A DNA stretch of 60,190 nt from Echinicola pacifica DSM 19836. Lineage in GTDB: Bacteria; Bacteroidota; Bacteroidia; Cytophagales; Cyclobacteriaceae. Positions 52,099-60,190 of the stretch are shown in pieces. The notes beneath the pieces are model-generated. The model saw only the letters and a list, made by a program, of their open reading frames with translations, was not told where the DNA came from and made no database searches. Every line of letters begins with the position of its first letter. Positions within the stretch are counted from its first letter, which is position 1. Location: the NCBI RefSeq assembly GCF_000373245.1, contig NZ_KB890750.1, forward strand, positions 772,030 to 832,219, written 5' to 3'. The position numbers and the translations under genes are program-made.

Positions 52099-55000
52099 TT
52101 AGAAAGTCAAATTAAACCCTAAGTTCATATTCACATTTTGTGGATATTGAAGCCCGTTTTCATCCCGTACCTCCGGGTCTATACCAAATTGATGAACATT
52201 GTCCACAGAGAACAGATTATAAGTTGAAAAATATACCCTAGCTCGTTCAATCTTCAGCTTACTTAATACCTTAGGAGGCAATGTATAGCCTAGAGAAGCT
52301 GTTCGCATTCTTAGGTATTTGACATTGGTGAGCCACCATGTTGAATTTTTATTATAATTACTATGGTTTCCAGCATTGTACCGTAGGGCTGGGCTTTCTC
52401 CGGAAATCCACTCACTATCCAAATTATAAGGATCTGCACGATGCCACCTGTCATCGTACATATAAGCTAGCAAATTGCCACCATTCTGATAAGGCCATCT
52501 CATCTCCCAATTCTGATTATAGGAAGCCAACGACCCACCTGAGAAGTCCATCGTTAGATCAAAGTTCTTATAGTTAAAATACATATTTAACCCATAACTT
52601 ATGCTTGGTGTCCCGTCCAAGCTATAGCCGATTGGACGCTGGTCAAAATCATCGATCTTGCCATCCTTATTGACGTCTTTATAGATCAAATCTCCTGGTA
52701 AGAGCGTTCCATTTCCTTGCCCATCTATATTCACCATATAGGAGTTTACCTCCTCTTGAGACTGGAATTGACCTATCACCTCATAGCCCCAAAAAATCCC
52801 ATTCCACCTGTCTTCCCTTGAGTTTCTAAAATGATCCCAACTGCTACTAAATGTAGGGTTGTAAGAGTTTAGATACTTTCCTCGCGCATAGCCAAAAGTG
52901 CCGCCAATTCGAAAAGTCAAATCCTGCACCTTTCCATTATAATATAAGCCCATGTCCCCTCCCAAGGTCACATCACTAGCCAAATTCTCATCGGTAAGTC
53001 CATATCCCAGTTCCGAAGGCAGGAATACATCATCCTTTATATCTCTAAGACCATCTCTTTTTCGATGGAAATAATCCAAAGTCCCCGTAATCTTTCCTGA
53101 GCCAAAAGAAAAATCCAGCCCTATATCAAACATCTTACTAGTGTACCATGATAAATTATCCACAGGCTGCCCTGTATTACTTGATCCTTGCACATTCTCC
53201 CCATCAAGTATGACGGTGGATACCCCATAATTATAGCCTGTCAGATAGTCAAATGAATTAATATACCGCGGATCATCCGAATTGATACCGGCATTGATAT
53301 TATCATCGCCCAGCTCTCCATAAGAAATCCTAAGCTTCAGTTCATCAAAATTGGTTTTGGTAGAGAAATTATCCAAGAAAGCCTCATCACTCAATCTCCA
53401 TCCGGCAGATATCGAAGGGAAAAATCCCCATCGCTTATCCGGAGCAAACTTCCATGAAGCATCATACCTTCCAGAAACTTCCAGTAAATACTTGCCTTTG
53501 TATTCATAATTGACCCGCCCTACATATCCAACTCTGGCTTCCTCATATTCATAGTCATTATAAGTATCGGTATCCGCAAACTGCACGAGTGGAAGAAAAT
53601 TATTGGTGGGTACAGAGTGGAGATAATTGCGATAATCTAACCTCTGGATCCGCTCATATAGTCCTAAAATGGCCAGCTTATGGTTCTCAGCAAACACCCT
53701 ATCATAATTCAATTGGAACTGATAAACAGTCTCTTCTATTTTCTGTTGATTTCTGTCTCTATAAGGATTGTCATTCCCCCCTGTCCGAATATATTCCTCT
53801 GTCTGCGGGATATAATCATATACATCATAGGTATATTCGAAGGTATTGCTATATCGATCTGCATAGTAATAGGAGTAAAGTGCTTTGGCCTTTAGCCCCT
53901 CTACAGGAATGTCATACTCTGCGGTAAAGTTGGTCTGGATAGTCTTCCAGTAATCCTCATAAAACCCTGTCCTTTCGTAATTAAGTAAGGCCCAATTGGT
54001 TTCGATATTATTGATATTGGCTGGATAGTCTGGATTATCATTAGCATAAGGGCGCTCTGTAGGCCGATTTCGGAATAAGGCAAATCTAGGTTGCCAATAA
54101 TCATCCCCTCCCGGGACACCAGGATTATCTCTATTTTCTATTCGACCATTGAGCTGCAATCCTATGGTGATCCGATCCGTGACATCAGTAGTGATATTGG
54201 ATTGAAGATTAGTCCGATTGAATTCAAATTCATCGCTGAAAACTGACTTTTGGTCAAACCTGGTTACTGCCAGATAATAATTTGTCTTATTCGATCCACC
54301 GGATACACTCGCACTAAAATTACTTTGAGGAGCGTTGCCTTTGATAATATAATCTCGCCAATCAAATGACCGATATCCGTACTCCGTGCCGGTCTTCCAT
54401 TTGTCAAGCTCCTCAGGAGTAATATTAGTAGATCCAAATTGGTTTAGGTCTGCATCTGCCCTTCCCAGCATCCATTCGTAACCATTAACTCCTTCGGGAA
54501 ACCTAGACCAGTTTTGAATACCGTAGTATCCATTAATGCTGATCTGCGGATCATCACCACGTTGCCCTCTTTTGGTGCTTACCACCACGACCCCATTGGC
54601 CGCTCGAGATCCATAGACCGCTGCTGATGCGTCCTTCAGGATTGTAATACTTTCTATATCTCCCGGAGCTAGGTTATTGAATTGACCCTCGTCTTTCTGG
54701 ATGCCATCAATTACATAGAGAGGCGAGCCAAGATTACGAATCATTAATTGAGCGCCAGCACCTGGACGGCCATCAGGCTGGCGAAAAGACAGCCCAGGCA
54801 GCTTTCCTGCCAATGCACCACCCACTGTCGCGGTGGGCACCTGATCAATATCTCTGCTGGTGATATTAGATACCGCCCCTGTTATAGACTCCTTCCTTTG
54901 CTCTCCATAACCGACCACGATCACCTCCTCGAGGTCTCCCAACTCACTCTCTAGGTGCATATCGAAATCGCTTCTATTTCCTACTTCTTGTTCTAAGGTT

Positions 55001-55254
55001 TTGAAACCTATAAAACTAATTCTAATTACAGGATTACTCCCTGTAAGCTCCAATTTGAACTCACCATTGATTCCTGTAACAGTCCCATTAGTGGTACCTT
55101 TTTCCAAAATACTTACTCCTGGGATAGGTTCCCCAGTCGCTTTCTCTTTGATGATGCCTTGAATCTCCTGTCGTCCTTGCGCGACCACAGAAAAAACAAG
55201 GCTACATAGCAGAATAATTATCAAACTGCCATACTTCAGTAATCTTGATTTCAT
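52099..55254 (-). CDS. SusC/RagA-family TonB-dependent glycan transporter
   Basis: This 1051-residue outer-membrane protein imports oligosaccharides using TonB energy. After the signal peptide (LIIILLCSLVFSVVAQ) come a carboxypeptidase-regulatory-like domain (IQGIIKEKATGEPIPGVSILEKG), the plug with VVGYGEQRKESITGAVS and IESITILKDASAAVYGSRAANGVVVV (the SusC signature), and a 22-strand barrel ending in Phe (NLGFNLTF). It is the first gene of the leftward polysaccharide operon. The HTCS gene lies divergently 700 bp away. Confidence 0.96.
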   Translation of the reverse strand: MKSRLLKYGSLIIILLCSLVFSVVAQGRQEIQGIIKEKATGEPIPGVSILEKGTTNGTVTGINGEFKLELTGSNPVIRISFIGFKTLEQEVGNRSDFDMHLESELGDLEEVIVVGYGEQRKESITGAVSNITSRDIDQVPTATVGGALAGKLPGLSFRQPDGRPGAGAQLMIRNLGSPLYVIDGIQKDEGQFNNLAPGDIESITILKDASAAVYGSRAANGVVVVSTKRGQRGDDPQISINGYYGIQNWSRFPEGVNGYEWMLGRADADLNQFGSTNITPEELDKWKTGTEYGYRSFDWRDYIIKGNAPQSNFSASVSGGSNKTNYYLAVTRFDQKSVFSDEFEFNRTNLQSNITTDVTDRITIGLQLNGRIENRDNPGVPGGDDYWQPRFALFRNRPTERPYANDNPDYPANINNIETNWALLNYERTGFYEDYWKTIQTNFTAEYDIPVEGLKAKALYSYYYADRYSNTFEYTYDVYDYIPQTEEYIRTGGNDNPYRDRNQQKIEETVYQFQLNYDRVFAENHKLAILGLYERIQRLDYRNYLHSVPTNNFLPLVQFADTDTYNDYEYEEARVGYVGRVNYEYKGKYLLEVSGRYDASWKFAPDKRWGFFPSISAGWRLSDEAFLDNFSTKTNFDELKLRISYGELGDDNINAGINSDDPRYINSFDYLTGYNYGVSTVILDGENVQGSSNTGQPVDNLSWYTSKMFDIGLDFSFGSGKITGTLDYFHRKRDGLRDIKDDVFLPSELGYGLTDENLASDVTLGGDMGLYYNGKVQDLTFRIGGTFGYARGKYLNSYNPTFSSSWDHFRNSREDRWNGIFWGYEVIGQFQSQEEVNSYMVNIDGQGNGTLLPGDLIYKDVNKDGKIDDFDQRPIGYSLDGTPSISYGLNMYFNYKNFDLTMDFSGGSLASYNQNWEMRWPYQNGGNLLAYMYDDRWHRADPYNLDSEWISGESPALRYNAGNHSNYNKNSTWWLTNVKYLRMRTASLGYTLPPKVLSKLKIERARVYFSTYNLFSVDNVHQFGIDPEVRDENGLQYPQNVNMNLGFNLTF

Positions 55255-55954
55255 AAAATATTAGGTTTTGGGTTAAGGTTATTTTTATATAAATCGACAC
55301 CTTACTGGCAATAAAAGTAAGGACCATGACCAAATCAGTACTTAAGTGACTAGTCCACAAATACTATAAAGACCGGGGTCTCCTATCTTTTAATCAAATG
55401 TCCTTGAAGACGCGAATGAAGGGCGTAAAAAACCAGCATCTAAAAATGCAATGTGAAAATGAATCATCATTATAGGGTTTAGTGTTTGAAAACTAAAGAC
55501 TGTCTTACCGAAACAGCCCTATACTATCCTAGCTTCGTGAGCTTGAATACTACTTTGCTAAGTTATCCATGCTCCTCCCAAGCGGATGGAACAAATCCTT
55601 CAGAAATGGAGACTTTTCCTCCAATATTGTCTTTCTAAGTTTTTTGAGTGATATTATTCGCTTTGGGGAGGAAATAGAATTGATTCTTTATAAATGCACC
55701 GTGGCAATGCTTAGGGCTTAAGGGACTGACTCGAAATGCTAAAAATCCGTCACCTCATCGTAATAATCCTTCAATTTTGAGTTTGTAAATTCTATTTTAG
55801 CACCCAGCCTATCCCTAAATCAAGCATTTTGCTAATTTTAGACTGTTAAGCCTTTACGCTGTCCCTTTGACTTGCCTTTTGGAGGCTTGATCCGGTAGCT
55901 CTTATTTATAGAATCATCATCTAATGCCTAATGTCTTCGCCGAGGCCTGCGCTA
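55255..55954. promoter_or_regulatory. Divergent control region between susC and the HTCS gene
   Basis: This 700-base region has no gene and must hold the susC and HTCS promoters and the HTCS operator. I find only partial -7 boxes (for example CTGATTTG on the minus strand near 55345) and a small palindrome ACTTAAGT within AGTACTTAAGTGACT about 90 bases before susC. Neither is conclusive. Confidence 0.4.
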
Positions 55955-58900
55955 ATGAAAAAAATTATTCTCCTTCTATATGTCCTTTCTTGCTTTTTGA
56001 CTTCAGTCCAAACGCATGGTCAGTTGGCAAAAGACCATTATTTTGAGCATTTGGATATGTCTGATGGCTTGTCTGGAAGTACGGTCTTTAGCATTCTCCA
56101 GGATAGCCAAGGCTTCATGTGGTTTGGGACCAAAAATGGGCTAAACCGATATGATGGGCATAGCTTCCGCCATTTCGGCGCGCAGCCTGACAAACCTAAT
56201 ACCTTGAAAGACAATTTTATTTATGGATTGTTTGAAGATAGCCAGCAGAGGATCTGGGTCGGCACTGGGGACGGACTCTTTATCTATAATTCTAAAACCG
56301 AAGACTTCATCTCCTTTGACCTACAGTCGGATTTAGGAAATCAGGTACGTGGATCTATTGGAGAGGTGAAGGAGGATCAATCGGGAAATATATGGATTGC
56401 GGCAAATAGGAGAGGCTTCTTTAAGTATAATGAAAAAGATAATACCTTAATTCAACATCAGCCATTTTCCGAAAACCAGGAAGGATTTACTCCTCCGGAC
56501 AATACCTCCAGCATAGTCATTGATCCTAAAGGAGATATCTGGGTGGCCACCACCTCACGAGGACTTTTCAAATTTAGCATTCACGAAAAGGGATTCAAAC
56601 CAGTAAAAATGAACCAAGAGGTGATCGATGCTTTTATCTTAGAATTGGAAGATTTTGGAAATTACCTCCTTATTGGCACTAAGAATATGGGGGTGGTAAA
56701 AATGGATAAATCCACTGGACAATGTATCCCCTTACTGACCAAAGACCCTTACGGCAAGAATTTATTCATAAGAGAAATCTGTAAAACTTCCCCGCAAGAG
56801 CTCTGGATTGGGACCGAGTCCGGGATATTCAACTATAACCTGGAAACCAATACCTATCAGAATCTAAGGGAAAATCCTAATGACCCTTATTCAATATCAG
56901 ATAATGCGATCTATTCCATCTATCAGGACAATGAAGAAGGGATGTGGGTAGGTACCTATTTTGGAGGGTTAAACTATCTTCCAAACCACCCCACCTCCTT
57001 TAAGAAGCATTACCCTATCTCCACGTCAAATTCCATCAGTGGCAAACGCGTACGGGAGTTTGAGGCTGGTAAAAACGGCACGATATGGATCGGCACTGAG
57101 GACGCCGGCCTCAATCTTTACGATCCCAAAACTGATCTCTTCCGCCATTTCAAACCTGAAAACAACCTTCATAGCCTCTCCTATCATAATGTCCATGGAT
57201 TAGCGCGTAAGGGCGACCAGCTATGGGTGGGCACAGCGACCTTTGAGGAGGGATTAAACCTCGTGGATCTATCTACCAACAAAATTAAACCTATTAGCCT
57301 GCATAGTGAAGAGCATATTCCTCATGATAATGAGATCCATTCCCTTATTGTGGACCATAAGGATCGACTATGGATGGGCACTGTCGGTGGCCTCTTCCGC
57401 TATCATGATTCCTTGCAACGGTATAACTGGGTGCCAGAGGTAGGGCACAAATTCATCTACGACCTACTCGAGGATAAGCATAATAACCTTTGGCTGGCCA
57501 CCTATGGAGCCGGCCTGATCCGCTATAATCCCGAAACAAAGGAAACTAAACTATATACTTCAGACAGCGCTATTCCTGAAAGCCTTCCTCATAATCTCGT
57601 AATTAGCCTTTTTGAGGACAGTCAAGGTAGAATATGGATAGCAACAGAAGGCGGTGGATTCTGTCTATACGAGCCATCCACCGACAGCTTCACCCCTTAT
57701 AATACCTCCAATGGCTTCCCCTGTACCAATGCATATAAAGTAGTGGAAGATATCTCGGGTCACCTGTGGATCAGCAGTGATAAGGGATTACTGGAATTCA
57801 ACCCACAAACTACCCAGTACCGACTATTTACGAGTGATAATGGGCTGATGCCTTATCCTTTCAATTATAAAAGTGGGTTTCGAGATAAGGATGGAACCTT
57901 ATATTTCGGTTGCTTGAATGGCTTTATTTCCTTCGACCCCAGGGATTTCAAACCTTATACTTATAATCCCCCGATAGTCTTTACCGGAATTCAAGTTTTT
58001 AATAAACCAGTGGAAATCAATGGTAAAAATCCAATATTAAAACAAGCGATCACCCACAGTTCTCAGATCACATTGAATTACAGTCAATCTTCTCTAAGTT
58101 TTGATTTTGCGGCATTAAGTTATACCGCTTCCAAGGCTCGCCCCTATGCCTATAAAATGGAAGGTTTCGATCAAGACTGGACCTATCTCAGCCAAAACCA
58201 AAGAATTAATTATACCTATTTGCCTCCCGGTCAATATACCCTCAAAGTAAAATCGGCGAATATCTTTGGGGAATGGTCCGATTCTATAGGCAGCCTGGAC
58301 CTCCTGATTACTCCTCCTTTTTGGAAAACCTCATGGGCTTACCTTTGCTATTTCTTACTGCTGGGCACTATCCTGTTCTGGCTTAGCCGCAGCTATAATA
58401 ATCGAATTGCCCATCGCCAAAAGCTTGCTTTTAAACGCCTGGAGGATGAAACTCAAAAGGAAGTGTACCAATCCAAAATAGAATTTTTCACCAATATTAC
58501 CCATGAGATAAGGACACCTTTGACGCTAATCAAAGGACCTTTGGAGAGCATATTGAGGAAAAATGAGAGCCTTCCTACGGAGATACGAGAAAATCTATGG
58601 ATCATGAATAAAAATGCCAACCGCCTGATAGACTTAAGCAATGAGCTATTGGATTTCAGAAAAACGGAGAAGCAGGATTTTCGACTCAATTTCACACGTA
58701 CTGATGTAGGAAAACTCCTTAATGACACCTATACGCGTTTCAAAACCAGCGCAGAGCAGAAGCTCATCAACTGCCATCTGACTGGAATTCAAACGCCCTA
58801 TTATGCCGATATTGACCGAGAAGCCTTTACCAAAATCATAAGCAATTTATTATCCAATGCCATCAAAAATGCAGAGGCAACGGTAACCATACAATTGATT

Positions 58901-60019
58901 GTCATGCCGCAGGAGGAGGATTTTAAAGTATTGATCTCCAATGACGGTAAGCTAATTTCTGCAGAACTCAAGCATAAAATATTCGAACCTTTTTTCCAGA
59001 TAGATGGAAACACTGAATCCGGTTCTTCGCCGGGTACTGGCTTAGGCCTCCCACTAGCTAGATCGCTAGCCGAGATGCATGGAGGCAAGCTTTTCCTCGA
59101 CCAAGCCCTAGAAGCCAACAGAAATACCTTCACCTTACAATTGCCTATAAAGCAGCAATCCAGCATCATTTTGTCAGATCCCATGGACCAGACGGAGGAG
59201 CAAGACAGTCATGCAAAACCTCCCAAGGAGAAAGTTGAAATGCGGTCAAACCAAAAGAAGCCTAGCTTATTGGTGGTGGAAGATCATCGGGAATTGCAGC
59301 AATTCATCTATAAGGAACTCAAGGCGGAATACCTTATTCATAAGGCAGAGAATGGAAAGCAGGCCTTAGCAATATTAAATGAAAAGCCCGTGGACCTCAT
59401 CATTAGTGATGTTATGATGCCTATTATGGATGGCTTTGCACTTTGCAATGCGGTCAAATCGAATCTTGAATTTAGTCATATCCCCCTTATTCTTCTGACC
59501 GCCAAGAACACCCTAAGTGCAAAAATCGAAGGGATGGAAATGGGAGCAGATGTCTATCTGGAAAAGCCATTTTCTATGGAGTACCTAAGCCTACAAGCCA
59601 AAAATCTCCTTCAATACCGAGACAAGATCAGACAGGCATTCGCCAACCAACCTCTGGTTCATGTGGAAAGTATTGCACATACCCGTGCGGATGAGGAATT
59701 CCTCTTTAAGGCCAATGAAGCCATCTTAGACCAGCTTAGCAATGAAGCCTTTGGGGTAAACGAGCTTGCAGATGTCCTCTGCATGAGCCAATCCAGTTTA
59801 TTGAGAAAGATCAAAGGCGTCTCAGAATTGACGCCCAACGGCTATATACGATTGGTACGGCTAAAGAAAGCCGCAGAACTCCTACGGATAGGAAACTATT
59901 CGATCACAGAAATAAGCGAAAAAGTAGGCTTCAGCTCCCCTTCCTATTTCTCCAAGTGCTTCCATAAGCAATTTGGAGAACTACCTAAGGATTTTAGCAA
60001 AAAGGCTGATTTCAACTAG
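55955..60019 (+). CDS. Hybrid two-component system regulator (HTCS)
   Basis: The protein, about 1354 residues from the ATG at 55955 (MKKIILLLYVLSCFLTSVQTHGQ, a signal peptide), senses breakdown products in the periplasm and switches on the neighbouring locus. Order of parts: two seven-bladed propellers of reg_prop repeats (WVGTGDGLFIYN, WIGTESGIFNYN, WMGTVGGLFRYH and others, to about 680), a Y_Y_Y domain (YTLKVKSANIFGEW), one membrane helix near residue 793, the histidine kinase with H850 in NITHEIRTPL, ATPase boxes NLLSNAIKNA and GTGLGLPLARSLAEMHGG, a receiver with D1152 in ISDVMMPIMDG, and a C-terminal AraC-type DNA-binding domain. All phosphorelay residues are present. The 676-bp upstream spacer separates it from susC. 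Confidence 0.96.
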   Translation: MKKIILLLYVLSCFLTSVQTHGQLAKDHYFEHLDMSDGLSGSTVFSILQDSQGFMWFGTKNGLNRYDGHSFRHFGAQPDKPNTLKDNFIYGLFEDSQQRIWVGTGDGLFIYNSKTEDFISFDLQSDLGNQVRGSIGEVKEDQSGNIWIAANRRGFFKYNEKDNTLIQHQPFSENQEGFTPPDNTSSIVIDPKGDIWVATTSRGLFKFSIHEKGFKPVKMNQEVIDAFILELEDFGNYLLIGTKNMGVVKMDKSTGQCIPLLTKDPYGKNLFIREICKTSPQELWIGTESGIFNYNLETNTYQNLRENPNDPYSISDNAIYSIYQDNEEGMWVGTYFGGLNYLPNHPTSFKKHYPISTSNSISGKRVREFEAGKNGTIWIGTEDAGLNLYDPKTDLFRHFKPENNLHSLSYHNVHGLARKGDQLWVGTATFEEGLNLVDLSTNKIKPISLHSEEHIPHDNEIHSLIVDHKDRLWMGTVGGLFRYHDSLQRYNWVPEVGHKFIYDLLEDKHNNLWLATYGAGLIRYNPETKETKLYTSDSAIPESLPHNLVISLFEDSQGRIWIATEGGGFCLYEPSTDSFTPYNTSNGFPCTNAYKVVEDISGHLWISSDKGLLEFNPQTTQYRLFTSDNGLMPYPFNYKSGFRDKDGTLYFGCLNGFISFDPRDFKPYTYNPPIVFTGIQVFNKPVEINGKNPILKQAITHSSQITLNYSQSSLSFDFAALSYTASKARPYAYKMEGFDQDWTYLSQNQRINYTYLPPGQYTLKVKSANIFGEWSDSIGSLDLLITPPFWKTSWAYLCYFLLLGTILFWLSRSYNNRIAHRQKLAFKRLEDETQKEVYQSKIEFFTNITHEIRTPLTLIKGPLESILRKNESLPTEIRENLWIMNKNANRLIDLSNELLDFRKTEKQDFRLNFTRTDVGKLLNDTYTRFKTSAEQKLINCHLTGIQTPYYADIDREAFTKIISNLLSNAIKNAEATVTIQLIVMPQEEDFKVLISNDGKLISAELKHKIFEPFFQIDGNTESGSSPGTGLGLPLARSLAEMHGGKLFLDQALEANRNTFTLQLPIKQQSSIILSDPMDQTEEQDSHAKPPKEKVEMRSNQKKPSLLVVEDHRELQQFIYKELKAEYLIHKAENGKQALAILNEKPVDLIISDVMMPIMDGFALCNAVKSNLEFSHIPLILLTAKNTLSAKIEGMEMGADVYLEKPFSMEYLSLQAKNLLQYRDKIRQAFANQPLVHVESIAHTRADEEFLFKANEAILDQLSNEAFGVNELADVLCMSQSSLLRKIKGVSELTPNGYIRLVRLKKAAELLRIGNYSITEISEKVGFSSPSYFSKCFHKQFGELPKDFSKKADFN

Positions 60020-60132
60020 CAATCACTTTCATAGGAAGAGCTGGTATGTTGAGGTTGATTGGTTTCGTAATTCTATTTATAAGGAGGGGCAAAATCAATT
60101 TTCCCAAAAAAAACGAGGGCTATAAACGAAAA

Positions 60133-60159
60133 AAAGCTATGAAAACAATCCATAGCTTT
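60133..60159. terminator. Hairpin after the HTCS gene
   Basis: AAAGCTATG (60133-60141) and its exact complement CATAGCTTT (60151-60159) close a 9-nt loop. On the minus strand the stem is followed by Ts, so it may instead end a gene that lies beyond the window. Confidence 0.55.
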
Positions 60160-60190
60160 AGTCAATTAACAATAAACCCAAAATAACCTG

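Overview
The window reads as a chromosomal segment of a Bacteroidetes bacterium, most likely a Cytophagales/Cyclobacteriaceae member (Algoriphagus/Echinicola-like; this is inference). Supporting signs are a SusC/SusD polysaccharide utilisation locus with a hybrid two-component regulator, a type-B type IX secretion (T9SS) C-terminal domain, PorT-family barrels, a DUF4221-like lipoprotein, three-subunit succinate dehydrogenase, promoters of the TTG-N19-21-TAnnTTTG kind, and starts that mostly lack Shine-Dalgarno sequences. I saw no insertion sequence, phage, CRISPR array, rRNA or tRNA.

Layout. 0-5.8 kb: a PfkB sugar kinase, decayed coding fragments, a small cysteine-containing exported peptide overlapping a DUF4221-like lipoprotein gene, a Tat-exported Gfo/Idh/MocA oxidoreductase and two tandem PorT-family barrels. 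5.8-9 kb: a three-gene unit of sodium:solute symporter, GNAT acetyltransferase and alanine/ornithine-racemase-like PLP enzyme. 9.3-12.7 kb: sdhC-sdhA-sdhB with a recognisable promoter and terminator. 13-16.3 kb: a large T9SS type-B surface protein whose stop overlaps the start of a DCC-family thiol protein. 16.7-24.7 kb: housekeeping genes fabD, bioA, an alpha/beta hydrolase, a HopJ-family protein, a MATE exporter, folK and sppA. 24.8-30.6 kb: an RND efflux operon (adaptor, pump, outer-membrane factor). 31.5-36.4 kb: a 67-residue protein, a fused phosphoserine phosphatase/phosphoglycerate dehydrogenase, an antisense-strand structured RNA candidate, a tandem universal stress protein and an XRE-cupin regulator. 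36.5-39.7 kb: a probable phosphonate catabolic operon (DUF5690 transporter, TIGR03364-type FAD oxidase, phosphonatase-like hydrolase). 39.9-41.3 kb: an ECF sigma factor with a membrane protein and a Spy-like periplasmic protein. 41.5-60 kb: a complete polysaccharide utilisation locus.

The polysaccharide locus is the main accessory system. Transcribed leftwards it encodes SusC, SusD, a DUF3823 surface lipoprotein, a GH43 endo-arabinanase-like enzyme, a DUF4965/glutaminase-type protein with an inserted sugar-binding jelly roll, a GH127/DUF1680 enzyme keeping the Glu-Cys-Cys-Cys zinc site, and a GH2 enzyme. A divergent HTCS regulator lies beside susC. The enzyme set points to an L-arabinose-rich glycan such as pectic arabinan or arabinogalactan. 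A stem-loop between the SusCD block and the enzyme block may set their relative expression.

The most interesting less-described items are: (1) a ~200-nt minus-strand RNA at ~34180-34382 with a consensus promoter, complementary ends and a T-tract; (2) the SerB-SerA fusion; (3) the phosphonate operon with a GTTTAC-N5-GTAAAC dyad upstream; (4) the symporter/GNAT/racemase unit; (5) the peptide/DUF4221-like lipoprotein pair.
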